Numbered from the stretch's first letter, positions 1 through 7,371 are shown. The stretch is DNA of 12,405 nt from Candidatus Gastranaerophilales bacterium (GCA_900772035.1 CAAGQE010000055.1:1-12405), one strand, 5' to 3'. Notes: generated by a model from the sequence alone, not told the origin. Numbers and translations: made by a program.

Positions 1-342
1 TGGATTCACCCCGTAAAACGTGTAAACCTCTTGGTTAGAGGTACAAAGGCAACTGCAATCTTCGACGACACTCTTGCAGAGCATAAACTTCAAGTTTACG
101 ATCACACAGTTCCGGGTGCAGCGAAACCGCAACCGCTCGATTTCATCGAAATTGAACCTTTGAAACTCGAATGCCAACACTTCCTCAACTGCATTGAACA
201 AGGTATCAAACCGAGAAGTGACGGATTAAACGGATATCAGGTCGTAAGCATTCTTGAAGAAGCCGAAAAAATTATGCTCGGCGAACGCAGAGAAAAACTC
301 GACAAAGTAAACTTTGCCGCATCAAGAAGTAAAAAGAAATAA
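1..342 (+). CDS. Gfo/Idh/MocA-family oxidoreductase, C-terminal part (5' truncated by window)
   Basis: The reading frame is open from base 1 and ends at TAA 340-342, giving the last 113 residues of a protein whose start lies outside the window. The stretch EPLKLECQHFLNCIEQG, followed by KPRSDGLNGYQVVSILEEAEK, is the typical C-terminal signature of Gfo/Idh/MocA dehydrogenases, especially the nucleotide-sugar 3-dehydrogenases (WbpB/WlbA-like) used to make surface sugars. The N-terminal Rossmann fold that binds NAD(P) is not visible, so the substrate cannot be named. A basic tail (SRSKKK) ends the protein. The next gene starts 11 bases on, so this is probably an upstream member of the same operon. 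The family is fairly sure; the sugar role is inference. Confidence 0.8.
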   Translation, partial: WIHPVKRVNLLVRGTKATAIFDDTLAEHKLQVYDHTVPGAAKPQPLDFIEIEPLKLECQHFLNCIEQGIKPRSDGLNGYQVVSILEEAEKIMLGERREKLDKVNFAASRSKKK

Positions 343-353
343 CGGAGATTGAA

Positions 354-953
354 ATGGCAAATTTAATATCACTTTTCAGAGTAGTTTTGGCGTTTTACCT
401 TCTCATTATGTTGGGATACGAAACAACACCGTATTTTTACTGGACAGCAGTCGGCTTAACCTTGGCGGTCATCCTTTTGGATGCGCTTGACGGTTGGGTT
501 GCAAGAAAATTCAACGAAGCATCAAAAGTCGGTTCAATCATCGACATCCTCGGTGACAGAATCGTCGAAAACGCTTACTGGATTGTATTTGCATTCTACG
601 GATGGATTGGTGTTTGGGTACCGCTTATCGTTATGACGAGAAGTTTCGTTTGCGATACATTGAGAGGACTTGCTTTTGCGGAAGGTTGCACGGCTTTCGG
701 CGAAGACAGTATGGTTCAAAGCCCGATTGGCAGATTTTTAACCGCATCAAGATTTTCGAGAGCCGTATACGGCGGTGCAAAAGTCTTGGCATTTATGACC
801 GTTATTATTTGCCACGTGCCTGAATTTATCGCTCCGCAATGGCTTATAATGCTCACCGACGCATCAGTCGCAATAACAGTAATCTTCTGCGTTCTCAGAG
901 GATTACCCGTTATTAAAGCAGGCAAAAAATATTTAGTAGTTACAAAAAAATAA
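354..953 (+). CDS. CDP-alcohol phosphatidyltransferase family membrane enzyme
   Basis: This 199-residue integral membrane protein carries the complete CDP-alcohol phosphotransferase motif D-x2-DG-x2-AR-x8-G-x3-D-x3-D, with D43, D46, G47, A50, R51, G60, D64 and D68. The four aspartates bind the metal ions and activate the acceptor alcohol in this family. Hydrophobic stretches near residues 8-21, 28-42, 75-95, 140-158 and 163-186 fit the usual six-helix fold. The length matches PgsA-type phosphatidylglycerophosphate synthases (about 180-200 residues), but the motif alone does not tell PgsA from phosphatidylserine or inositol-phosphate synthases. The ATG is preceded by GGAG about 7 bases upstream, and the N-terminus NLISLFRVVLAF resembles that of PgsA. 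It sits between a sugar oxidoreductase and trmL in a tight run. Confidence 0.88.
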   Translation: MANLISLFRVVLAFYLLIMLGYETTPYFYWTAVGLTLAVILLDALDGWVARKFNEASKVGSIIDILGDRIVENAYWIVFAFYGWIGVWVPLIVMTRSFVCDTLRGLAFAEGCTAFGEDSMVQSPIGRFLTASRFSRAVYGGAKVLAFMTVIICHVPEFIAPQWLIMLTDASVAITVIFCVLRGLPVIKAGKKYLVVTKK

Positions 954-955
954 TT

Positions 956-1420
956 ATGGAAAAACCTAATTTTAACATTGTATTAGTTGAGCCGGAAATT
1001 CCGCAAAACACGGGAAACATTATCAGAACCTGTGCTTGCACCGGCTCTCAACTTTTTTTAGTCGGACGTTTGGGCTTCATCTTGGATGATAAGCATCTCA
1101 AACGCTGCGGTTTGGACTATCACGATGCCGTTGATATCAAAAGGTACAACGAAATCGACGATTTATTAAAAGATTATCCGAACTCAAATTTTTACTATTT
1201 CACAACCAAAACAAAAAAATTGTACACGGATATTGAGTACAAAAAAGGCGACTTTCTCGTATTCGGAAGAGAAACAAAAGGTTTGCCCGAAGATTTTCTT
1301 CACGCTCATTGGGATTCGGCGGTTACTTTGCCGATGAAGGAAGGTCAAAGAAGCCTCAATCTCTCTAATTCCGTTGCAATTGCCGTATATGAGGCAGTAA
1401 GACAATGCGGATTGGAGTAA
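956..1420 (+). CDS. trmL: tRNA (cytidine(34)-2'-O)-methyltransferase TrmL (SPOUT family)
   Basis: The 154-residue protein is full length for TrmL/YibK, a small SPOUT (alpha/beta-knot) enzyme that uses S-adenosylmethionine to 2'-O-methylate the wobble base of leucine tRNAs. All three family blocks are present: EPEIPQNTGNIIRTCA (residues 12-27), FGRETKGLP (103-111) in the SAM-binding knot, and RSLNLSNSVAIAVYE (132-146). Only two bases separate its ATG from the stop of the preceding gene and I see no convincing Shine-Dalgarno site, so translation probably depends on coupling. Its 3' end overlaps nnrD by 16 bases in another frame. TrmL is distinguished from TrmH/RlmB relatives by its minimal size and the EPEIPQNTGN start. 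Confidence 0.93.
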   Translation: MEKPNFNIVLVEPEIPQNTGNIIRTCACTGSQLFLVGRLGFILDDKHLKRCGLDYHDAVDIKRYNEIDDLLKDYPNSNFYYFTTKTKKLYTDIEYKKGDFLVFGRETKGLPEDFLHAHWDSAVTLPMKEGQRSLNLSNSVAIAVYEAVRQCGLE

Positions 1421-2259
1421 AAGAAATTATCCACGATTTTCCGAAGAGACTTCCCTACTCACACAAGGGAACCTACGGAAAAATCCTCAACATGGCAGGC
1501 TCGGCATACTACGCAGGTGCGGCGATTTTATCGTCTCTTTCCGCACTCAAGGTCGGTGCTGGCTATGTAACCCTCGCTTGCCCGGAAAATATTGCCGCAG
1601 CGGTAATTTCATACACTCCCGACATAACGATTTTCCCTTTGAAATCGAACGGAATTTCTTCAACTTCGGAAAATCTAGACACCCTTTTGAAAAAAGCCGA
1701 AGATTACGATGTAATTTCAATAGGTTCGGGACTTTCGGACAATCCCGACACCCAAAAATTAATCCTTGATTTTTTATCAAAAAATGACAAACCGACAGTA
1801 ATAGATGCGGATGCTTTAAACGCAATTGCGGCAAGCGGTTTTACGGAATTGAACAAAAATACGATTATAACTCCTCATCCTCGCGAAATGTCGAGATTGC
1901 TCAACGTCGAAACATCTGAAATCCTCTCAAACAGAGAAAAATATGTACTTGAAGCAGCAAAAAAATTCAACTGCATTGCGATTTTAAAAGGCAAAGACAC
2001 TCTCGTCACGGACGGAGAAGATATTTACACGAACAAAACAGGAAGTTCCGCCCTCGCAAAGGCAGGAACAGGAGATGTTTTAACGGGAATGATTTCGGGG
2101 CTTTTGGCTCAGTCAAAAAACAGTTTGTATTCGGCTGCAGCGGGAGTTTATCTGCACGGATTAACCGCCGATATTGCCGAAAACCTCACGACAAAATACG
2201 GGCTTTTGGCATCAGAACTCATCGATTGTATTCCTCAATCAATTATGAAAATACTTTGA
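1405..2259 (+). CDS. nnrD: ADP-dependent NAD(P)H-hydrate dehydratase NnrD (stand-alone)
   Basis: The 284-residue protein is a ribokinase-fold NAD(P)HX dehydratase, which repairs hydrated NADH and NADPH using ADP as phosphate donor. Family blocks are KGTYGKILNMAGS (21-33), VGAGYVTLA (50-58), VIDADALN (132-139), TPHPREM (156-162), ILKGKDT (193-199) and the nucleotide/catalytic loop AGTGDVLTGM (220-229) with D224. In many bacteria this domain is fused behind the NAD(P)HX epimerase NnrE; here the protein starts directly with the dehydratase, so an epimerase would have to be encoded elsewhere. The ATG lies inside the end of trmL (16-base overlap), with GAGG about 10 bases upstream. Its TGA stop (2257-2259) sits within the -35 box of the next gene's promoter. 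Confidence 0.92.
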   Translation: MRIGVKEIIHDFPKRLPYSHKGTYGKILNMAGSAYYAGAAILSSLSALKVGAGYVTLACPENIAAAVISYTPDITIFPLKSNGISSTSENLDTLLKKAEDYDVISIGSGLSDNPDTQKLILDFLSKNDKPTVIDADALNAIAASGFTELNKNTIITPHPREMSRLLNVETSEILSNREKYVLEAAKKFNCIAILKGKDTLVTDGEDIYTNKTGSSALAKAGTGDVLTGMISGLLAQSKNSLYSAAAGVYLHGLTADIAENLTTKYGLLASELIDCIPQSIMKIL

Positions 2260-2289
2260 AATATTTGAAAATATTGGTAAAATAAAATC
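2256..2289 (+). promoter_or_regulatory. Sigma70-type promoter of the TPR gene, leaderless geometry
   Basis: The -35 box TTGAAA (2256-2261) and the -10 box TAAAAT (2278-2283) are separated by 16 bases. Six bases (AAAATC) separate the -10 box from the ATG at 2290, so the expected transcription start is the start codon itself. No Shine-Dalgarno site precedes the ATG. The -35 box overlaps the nnrD stop codon. Confidence 0.6.
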
Positions 2290-3207
2290 ATGGACAGAAT
2301 TGAAGAATTACAACAAATAATTCATAAAGACCCGACGAATTTTCAGGCGATGAGAGAACTTGCCTATGCGCTTATGGATATCGGAGAAAACGAAAATGCC
2401 TTAAAAGCGCTGCTTTATCTCGTGAGAATTTTTCCCGACGAAGGCAAACTCCACTATAACATCGGAATTATTCGCGAAAAAATGCGCGAAAACGACAAAG
2501 CAATCATTGAGTATCAAACCGCTCTAAGACTTGAGCCTGATGAGCCTGATTATATGTACAATTTGGCTTGCGCTTATGTTTCCAAAAAGGAATATGAAAA
2601 CGCAAAAGCATTGTTCCTAAAGGTTTTGAACGTCGACACGGAAGATGAAAACACGCTTTTCCATTTAGGAATGATAAATTCCAGACAAAATGAATCGCAA
2701 AAGGCTATTGAATATTTGGAAAAAGCGATAAGTCTTGTGCCCGACGATGCAATCGCTCGTTTTTACCTTGCCTACGAATACAAACGCACAGGCAGGGTGG
2801 AAGATGCTCTCAACGAATATCAAGAGGTCATAAACATCTCTCCCGATTACAGTTGGGCATATTTCAACACGGCGGCAATCTACTGGGAAGCAGGCGAAAT
2901 CGTTAAGGCCATTGAAAATTTGGACAAAACCGTTGAGTTAAATCCGCACGACATAAAGGCTTACGAACTTTTCGTCAAAATTCTTATGAAAGAAAATAAT
3001 GATCAAGGGGCAATGGCAGTCGTCAGAAAAGCAATCACCGACAATCCCGAAAACGGCGATTTGTACTACACGGCGGCACAAGTCTGCAAAAAACTCAAAG
3101 ACAAAACAAACTACGAAAAATTTCTAAAATCCGCACTTCAATTTTCGGGCTCGCTGACAAGCATTCCACCAAGAGAAGCGCGCAAAGAATTGAACGAAAT
3201 AAGTTAA
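2290..3207 (+). CDS. Tetratricopeptide (TPR) repeat protein
   Basis: The 305-residue protein is almost entirely TPR: eight consecutive units of exactly 34 residues run from residue 15 to 286. Several begin with P and carry the usual small and aromatic positions (for example P-D-E-P-D-Y-M-Y-N-L-A at 83-93). This makes a continuous superhelical protein-binding scaffold. There is no signal peptide, transmembrane segment or extra catalytic domain, so a cytoplasmic adaptor or scaffold is likely; the partner cannot be told. It starts 30 bases after nnrD but has its own promoter directly against the start codon and no ribosome-binding site, so it is probably translated from a leaderless mRNA. A bidirectional terminator follows its stop codon. 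Confidence 0.9.
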   Translation: MDRIEELQQIIHKDPTNFQAMRELAYALMDIGENENALKALLYLVRIFPDEGKLHYNIGIIREKMRENDKAIIEYQTALRLEPDEPDYMYNLACAYVSKKEYENAKALFLKVLNVDTEDENTLFHLGMINSRQNESQKAIEYLEKAISLVPDDAIARFYLAYEYKRTGRVEDALNEYQEVINISPDYSWAYFNTAAIYWEAGEIVKAIENLDKTVELNPHDIKAYELFVKILMKENNDQGAMAVVRKAITDNPENGDLYYTAAQVCKKLKDKTNYEKFLKSALQFSGSLTSIPPREARKELNEIS

Positions 3208-3240
3208 AAAAAAAGAACAGTCAAACGCTGTTCTTTTTTA
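3208..3240. terminator. Bidirectional intrinsic terminator between the TPR gene and SRP RNA
   Basis: The arms AAAAAGAACAG (3210-3220) and CTGTTCTTTTT (3228-3238) form an 11-bp stem with a 7-base loop. It is flanked by A-runs on one side and T-runs on the other, so it can stop transcription of the TPR gene on the + strand and of the SRP RNA on the - strand. Confidence 0.9.
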
Positions 3241-3241
3241 T

Positions 3242-3497
3242 GCCGTGCCTCTGTCTATCGACACAGACAATCTCGGTTTTCCATACATTCGTCTCTTTTA
3301 CCGAATGATTACACCCGCAAGACACTCCTTAGTGCTGCTATGTTCCCATCCTGACACGGTTCGAAGGCTTACGCCATAACCACCGATAACGTCAACAACG
3401 AACATATCGTCCGCCGAAACCCCCTGAGCCTCACAACAGGCTCTGCGCCTCGCATTAACTTCGAGTCAAGAGATTGCAATTCCCCGCGGAGCACGGC
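3242..3497 (-). ncRNA. ffs: Signal recognition particle RNA, large (Alu-containing) bacterial type
   Basis: On the - strand, 3335-3356 reads GTCAGG-ATG-GGAA-CAT-AGCAGC, the universally conserved SRP domain IV with its GGAA tetraloop, where Ffh binds. The 5' end GCCGTGC (3491-3497) pairs exactly with the 3' end GCACGGC (3242-3248). A 10-bp helix-5 segment pairs 3398-3407 with 3283-3292 (two G-U wobbles). The 5' segment CGCGGGGA and the internal TGTTGACGTT match parts of the Bacillus-type RNA that I recognise. The length of about 256 nt fits the large class with an Alu domain, not the roughly 100-nt 4.5S form. With Ffh it targets nascent membrane and secreted proteins to the membrane. A strong promoter and a terminator bracket it. 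Confidence 0.93.
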
Positions 3498-3503
3498 TTA
3501 ATT

Positions 3504-3532
3504 ATTTTAACCCGAAAAAATATTTTGTGCAA
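3504..3532 (-). promoter_or_regulatory. ffs: Promoter of the SRP RNA gene
   Basis: On the - strand, -35 TTGCAC (3527-3532), a 17-base spacer and -10 TAAAAT (3504-3509) are followed, after a 6-base gap, by the G at 3497 that begins the terminal helix of the RNA. The agreement of predicted start and RNA end supports both calls. Confidence 0.78.
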
Positions 3533-3533
3533 T

Positions 3534-3567
3534 CATAAAAAAACGGTACTCCGAAGAATACCGTTTT
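3534..3567 (-). terminator. Intrinsic terminator of the DHH phosphoesterase gene
   Basis: On the - strand the stem AAAACGGTA (3559-3567) pairs with TACCGTTTT (3540-3548), closes over a loop containing UUCG, and runs into a T-tract at 3537-3543. It lies 21 bases past the stop codon and directly abuts the -35 box of the SRP RNA promoter. Confidence 0.88.
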
Positions 3568-3588
3568 GTGTGTTGAAAATTTTAAGTC

Positions 3589-6072
3589 CTACTTTCTGTA
3601 AAATACTTGTGTAGGTTGATCTGCATTCGGTTTAGGTTGGTGCGCTCTGATGTCTTTAACCATATCTGCAATCAATTCGTGGAATGTTTTGCCTTGGTTT
3701 TCATCAATTGTAACCTTAACTTCGTGCATTTGTTCTCTTTTTTGTTCAGGTGTCAAGTTGACATCGTGAAGAACATCCAAGTTGTGACGAGCCATGCTCA
3801 TTACTTTTCCGATGTTGTATTCAACTTTGCCGTCGATAGTAACTGCAAGTTTTGAATCAATCGTAACACCGGGGAGGTCAATTCTTCCGCCTGATGCACC
3901 GCCGTGACCGCCGCCATCAAAGATTGATGAAAGAAGTTCAGCGTGATCCGAGCAATCCGCAGAACGGAATGAAAGTCTGATACCGTTCATTTCGGCAACT
4001 TCAGAGTTTTCTGTTACAAAACCTGCTTTTCTGTCTTGAATAGCCATAATAGCGATTTTGTCAGCATCATAAGGTGATGAGTACATTTCTTTTGCTTTTC
4101 TTTGAAGTTCAGAATCTTTCGGATTACCTTGTGCGTTAACTTTTGACGGGTCTGCTTTCAATGCGCCCATAACTTCGCTGTATTTGAAGCCGTTTTGAAC
4201 GTCGAGGAGTGTAAATTCAGGATCATGTTTCAATGAATCTTCCCAAATTTCACACATATCGTCGTATGAAACGGAAACAACACCAACACCCAATTCGGGA
4301 TATACGTGCTTACCGTTTACGGCCATTTGAAGCATCTTATCACGAGGTGAAAGTTCGCCTTTTCCGCCTTCTTTAATCGGAGCCTTATCGGGAACATCGA
4401 ATACAATGTTGTCACGGAGCCATTTTTTGTCAACCTTTTCGGTTTGGTTTGCGTTGACTTCGTCGATAAGCCATTTTGACATACCTTCAGGAGCGAAGTT
4501 CGGTCTGTCTTTTACAGACATTTCCATGTGTTCGGGAAGAAGGTTTGCAGTTCTTGTGAACGAACCTGTATCAGTTGAAGTACCTGTGATTACAGAAGAT
4601 ACGAACTTTCTTGCTTCTTCAAAACTGTTTTTCATTGTATTACCCAAGATACCTGCTTTGTCTGCAACGATTGTAACAAGTTGAGTTGCGGCAGGAACCA
4701 TGTCTGATACGAATGCGAGGTTGTTTTTGTGGATTTTTTCCATATCAACACCTGTAACGTCTTTCGCATCAATCCATTCGTTGATTTTGTGCGGGTGGTG
4801 GTCAATGTAGATTTGTTTGTCAGAATTTTCGATATAATCTTTAAATCCGCCTGAAAATCTCTTAGGAGTAGGAATATCAAGCAAGATTACCAAGTCATAT
4901 TTCTTTCTGTCTTCCCCTTTAAGCGGTCCGTCGTCAAACAATCTTGAAGAATCTTGCAAGTCAGCGAGTTCGTTTTTCAAAATTTGAACTTGAGCCTTAG
5001 TTGCCGCAGATTGTTCGCCTGCTTCCATCTTCGCGATGCTTTGTTCTACCATCGCAATTCTTTCGGGGTTGTAAGGACGCTTAACATCTTCAATACCGGG
5101 CATTTTGTCTCTGAAAAGTCCGGGGATTTTATCGTCTACCGCGCAGTCGATTTCTCTATCGGGGAATGCGCCTTGGATAGCCGTTTTCATACCGATTACG
5201 GAACCCAAAGTATCGCCGTCGGGCTTACAATGACCTACAATCAAAATCTTTTGGTTTTTGGGGTCGTTGATTTCTTTTGAAATAGCCGTGATTGCGCCTT
5301 TGATTTCTTCAACCGCTTTCGGTCCGTTTACTTGTGATTCAATGTCGAAAATCTTGCCCAAAACTTGTTCGGGAGATGTCGGTTCTTGATACAACATAAC
5401 TTGTTTGCTTACCGATGTATCTTTTGAATCCATAAAGCCCGTGAAAACTTCTTTTGTTTTTTCACGCATTTTTTCGTTGTGACCGGTGTATAAAAGGTTA
5501 ACTCTAAGACCGATTGTCGGTGCGCCTTTTGATTTACCTGAAATTACGTTTGAAAGTTCAAAACGAAATTCTTTTTCATGACCTTTCATAAGGTTCTTTA
5601 AATCGGGAACGAGTTCGTCGGGAACTCTGCCGATACCGCCCTTTTTAACTCCGCCGAGTTCGGGAACGCCGAGTTCTAATCTTTCATTACCGCGTTTATC
5701 CATAGTAAATCTGAAATCGAGTTTTTGACCGTCTTTCCATTGGCTGTCAGCGAGTTTTACAACGTTGTTGTCACGAGCCCTCGGACCTGCGCCTTCCGTA
5801 CCTTTTTGGTGAGCCGCAACCCCTCTTACCTTCATCTGAATTGCATCAGTTCTTGTTTCGAGAGGCATGGGGTTTTTCATTTGTCCGCCAAATGAAACAT
5901 GCAATGCACTACCCATTCTTTCCATTGTAATTGCAGGCTTTTGCTCTGTTTTGCTAAAAGACACAGAGTCTTCAATAGCCTTCGAGTTTAAGTACGAAGT
6001 CTTAACATCCGTCGTCTTTTTTAACTGAGTAAAACGCAAACTGCCCAAGCCGCTTCCGTTAATTTGAGTCAT
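3589..6072 (-). CDS. Oversized DHH/DHHA1 phosphoesterase (NrnA-like core) with long N-terminal extension
   Basis: The 827-residue protein has a complete DHH-family core. Motif I is VGHCKPDGDTLGS (H281, D285, D287), motif II has D399 in VILLDI, the DHH motif is D424-H425-H426, motif IV is TSTDTGSF (D501), and the DHHA1 substrate loop is GGGHGGASGG (720-729). These are the metal ligands and substrate loop of NrnA-type nanoRNase/pAp phosphatases and of c-di-AMP or pGpG hydrolases. Typical members have 310-340 residues. Here about 270 residues precede motif I, a charged helical insert (about 335-390) lies between motifs I and II, a further insert (about 510-600) precedes the DHHA1 domain, and a tail of about 90 residues follows the GGGH loop. 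I recognise no domain in the extension. There is no signal peptide or membrane segment. AAGGA sits 8 bases before the ATG. Hydrolysis of small RNA or nucleotides is a family inference; the exact substrate is unknown. Confidence 0.85.
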   Translation of the reverse strand: MTQINGSGLGSLRFTQLKKTTDVKTSYLNSKAIEDSVSFSKTEQKPAITMERMGSALHVSFGGQMKNPMPLETRTDAIQMKVRGVAAHQKGTEGAGPRARDNNVVKLADSQWKDGQKLDFRFTMDKRGNERLELGVPELGGVKKGGIGRVPDELVPDLKNLMKGHEKEFRFELSNVISGKSKGAPTIGLRVNLLYTGHNEKMREKTKEVFTGFMDSKDTSVSKQVMLYQEPTSPEQVLGKIFDIESQVNGPKAVEEIKGAITAISKEINDPKNQKILIVGHCKPDGDTLGSVIGMKTAIQGAFPDREIDCAVDDKIPGLFRDKMPGIEDVKRPYNPERIAMVEQSIAKMEAGEQSAATKAQVQILKNELADLQDSSRLFDDGPLKGEDRKKYDLVILLDIPTPKRFSGGFKDYIENSDKQIYIDHHPHKINEWIDAKDVTGVDMEKIHKNNLAFVSDMVPAATQLVTIVADKAGILGNTMKNSFEEARKFVSSVITGTSTDTGSFTRTANLLPEHMEMSVKDRPNFAPEGMSKWLIDEVNANQTEKVDKKWLRDNIVFDVPDKAPIKEGGKGELSPRDKMLQMAVNGKHVYPELGVGVVSVSYDDMCEIWEDSLKHDPEFTLLDVQNGFKYSEVMGALKADPSKVNAQGNPKDSELQRKAKEMYSSPYDADKIAIMAIQDRKAGFVTENSEVAEMNGIRLSFRSADCSDHAELLSSIFDGGGHGGASGGRIDLPGVTIDSKLAVTIDGKVEYNIGKVMSMARHNLDVLHDVNLTPEQKREQMHEVKVTIDENQGKTFHELIADMVKDIRAHQPKPNADQPTQVFYRK

Positions 6073-6220
6073 AGAATTTTCCTTTCAACACACTACGTCC
6101 TATAAGACAAGAATATTAAACCGCTAAAATAAAAATTTTGCTAGCGTTTTGAACAAAAAAATTAAAATGTTACAAATGTTTGTATTATAATAAAATTGTT
6201 AATCTGATTTTAAGGACTAG
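6073..6220. promoter_or_regulatory. Divergent promoter region between the DHH gene and the DUF2229 gene
   Basis: This AT-rich 148-base spacer must hold promoters in both directions. For the + strand gene a perfect -10 TATAAT lies at 6186-6191, with only a weak -35 (TTAAAA at 6162-6167, 18-base spacer). On the - strand I see no convincing -35/-10 pair. An imperfect inverted repeat, CGCTAAAAT (6122-6130) facing ATTTT-GC-TAGCG (6135-6146), could be an operator. The sequence AATGTTAC (6166-6173) is the complement of a motif repeated upstream of the recombinase gene. Confidence 0.45.
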
Positions 6221-7303
6221 ATGATGGAAAACACAATGGAAATAGGAATGCCGAGAGCATTGTTATACTACACATATTACCCGTTCTGGCATGGTTTTTT
6301 TGAAGGTTTGGGTATCAAAGTTATTTTATCCGACCACACCACTAAAAAAACTCTCTCCGAAGGGGCAGGATTAGTTGTTTCGGAAACCTGTTTACCGATT
6401 AAAGTATACGCGGGTCACATTTTGAACCTCATCGAAAAAGGGGTTAAAAAAATCTTCGTTCCCTCGGTACAATCCATCGCTCCAAAAATTTACAACTGTT
6501 CTAAAATCAGAGGGTTGCCCGATATCATCAGAAACGTCATTAAGGCTGATTTCACAATGGTTGAAGCGACTTATGACAAATCGGAAAAACATCAGGGTTT
6601 GTACGAATTTTTAAAAGAAGCAGCCGCTTACTTCGGAATTACAGACATTGAAGTAATCAAAAAAGCAGCAAGAAACGGTCAAAAAGTTTCTAACAACTTC
6701 AGATTAATGACAAGCATGGGTGTTCCTTACGCAAAAGCACTCAAACTCGCATTGGAAAACAAAGTGGTTTTGCCTTCGGAAAAGAAACAATTCCCGATTA
6801 CAATTGCCGTAATCGCTCACGGATACAACCTTTACGACGACAGAGTAAGCATGCGAATTTTGGACAAACTCGAAGCAATGAATGTCGGTACAAAAACAGC
6901 AGCCGAACTTTCTGACGAACAAATGAAAGAAGGCATAGCCGCAATGGGTTCAAAACTCTACTGGGCAAACGAACTCGAAATCACGGGCGCTGCATCTCAC
7001 TACATACAAAACCAAAACGTCGACGGCTTAATCGCTATCAACGCTTTCGGTTGCGGCCCCGACTCTTTGATGATTGAAAGAATCGCAAGATTTGCAAAGG
7101 ATAAAGGCAAAGCATTCTTAAACCTCTCTATCGACGAGCAAACAGGTGAAGCAGGCTTCATCACAAGAATTGAAGCGTTTACCGATATGCTTTTCAGAAG
7201 AAAGAAAATCAAAGAAAAACAAGAAAAAACAGAAACCAACGCTCAAAACCTCGATAATCCGATTTCAAACGAAATCATCGCAGGCTTGAACAGTACGTTA
7301 TAA
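6221..7303 (+). CDS. DUF2229 protein, 2-hydroxyacyl-CoA dehydratase activase-related, stand-alone
   Basis: The N-terminal block IGMPRALLYYTYYPFWHGFF (residues 8-27) and the C-terminal block NAFGCGPDS...NLSIDEQTGEAGF (274-313) are signatures of DUF2229, the module often fused to BadF/HgdC-type activases of 2-hydroxyacyl-CoA dehydratases in anaerobes. Three cysteines in conserved settings, C57 (SETCLPIK), C93 (YNCSKIRGLP) and C278 (FGCGPDS), could bind an iron-sulfur cluster; this is inferred from the family, not shown. At 360 residues it lacks the ASKHA ATPase domain, and neither an activase nor dehydratase subunits are in the window, so the substrate is unknown. A basic, glutamine/asparagine-rich tail (about 326-360) is probably unstructured. 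AAGGA at 6212-6216 is 4 bases from this ATG and 7 from the next one (6224), so the start could be one codon later. Confidence 0.82.
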   Translation: MMENTMEIGMPRALLYYTYYPFWHGFFEGLGIKVILSDHTTKKTLSEGAGLVVSETCLPIKVYAGHILNLIEKGVKKIFVPSVQSIAPKIYNCSKIRGLPDIIRNVIKADFTMVEATYDKSEKHQGLYEFLKEAAAYFGITDIEVIKKAARNGQKVSNNFRLMTSMGVPYAKALKLALENKVVLPSEKKQFPITIAVIAHGYNLYDDRVSMRILDKLEAMNVGTKTAAELSDEQMKEGIAAMGSKLYWANELEITGAASHYIQNQNVDGLIAINAFGCGPDSLMIERIARFAKDKGKAFLNLSIDEQTGEAGFITRIEAFTDMLFRRKKIKEKQEKTETNAQNLDNPISNEIIAGLNSTL

Positions 7304-7319
7304 AACATTTCACAAAATA

Positions 7320-7351
7320 AAAAAGCCTTCGCAAACACGCGAGGGCTTTTT
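7320..7351 (+). terminator. Intrinsic terminator of the DUF2229 gene
   Basis: AAAAAGCCTTCGC pairs with GCGAGGGCTTTTT (one T-G wobble) over the loop AAACAC, followed by a T-rich run. The A-run on the other side may let it work on the - strand as well. Confidence 0.9.
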
Positions 7352-7371
7352 ATTTATTTGTTAATACACAG

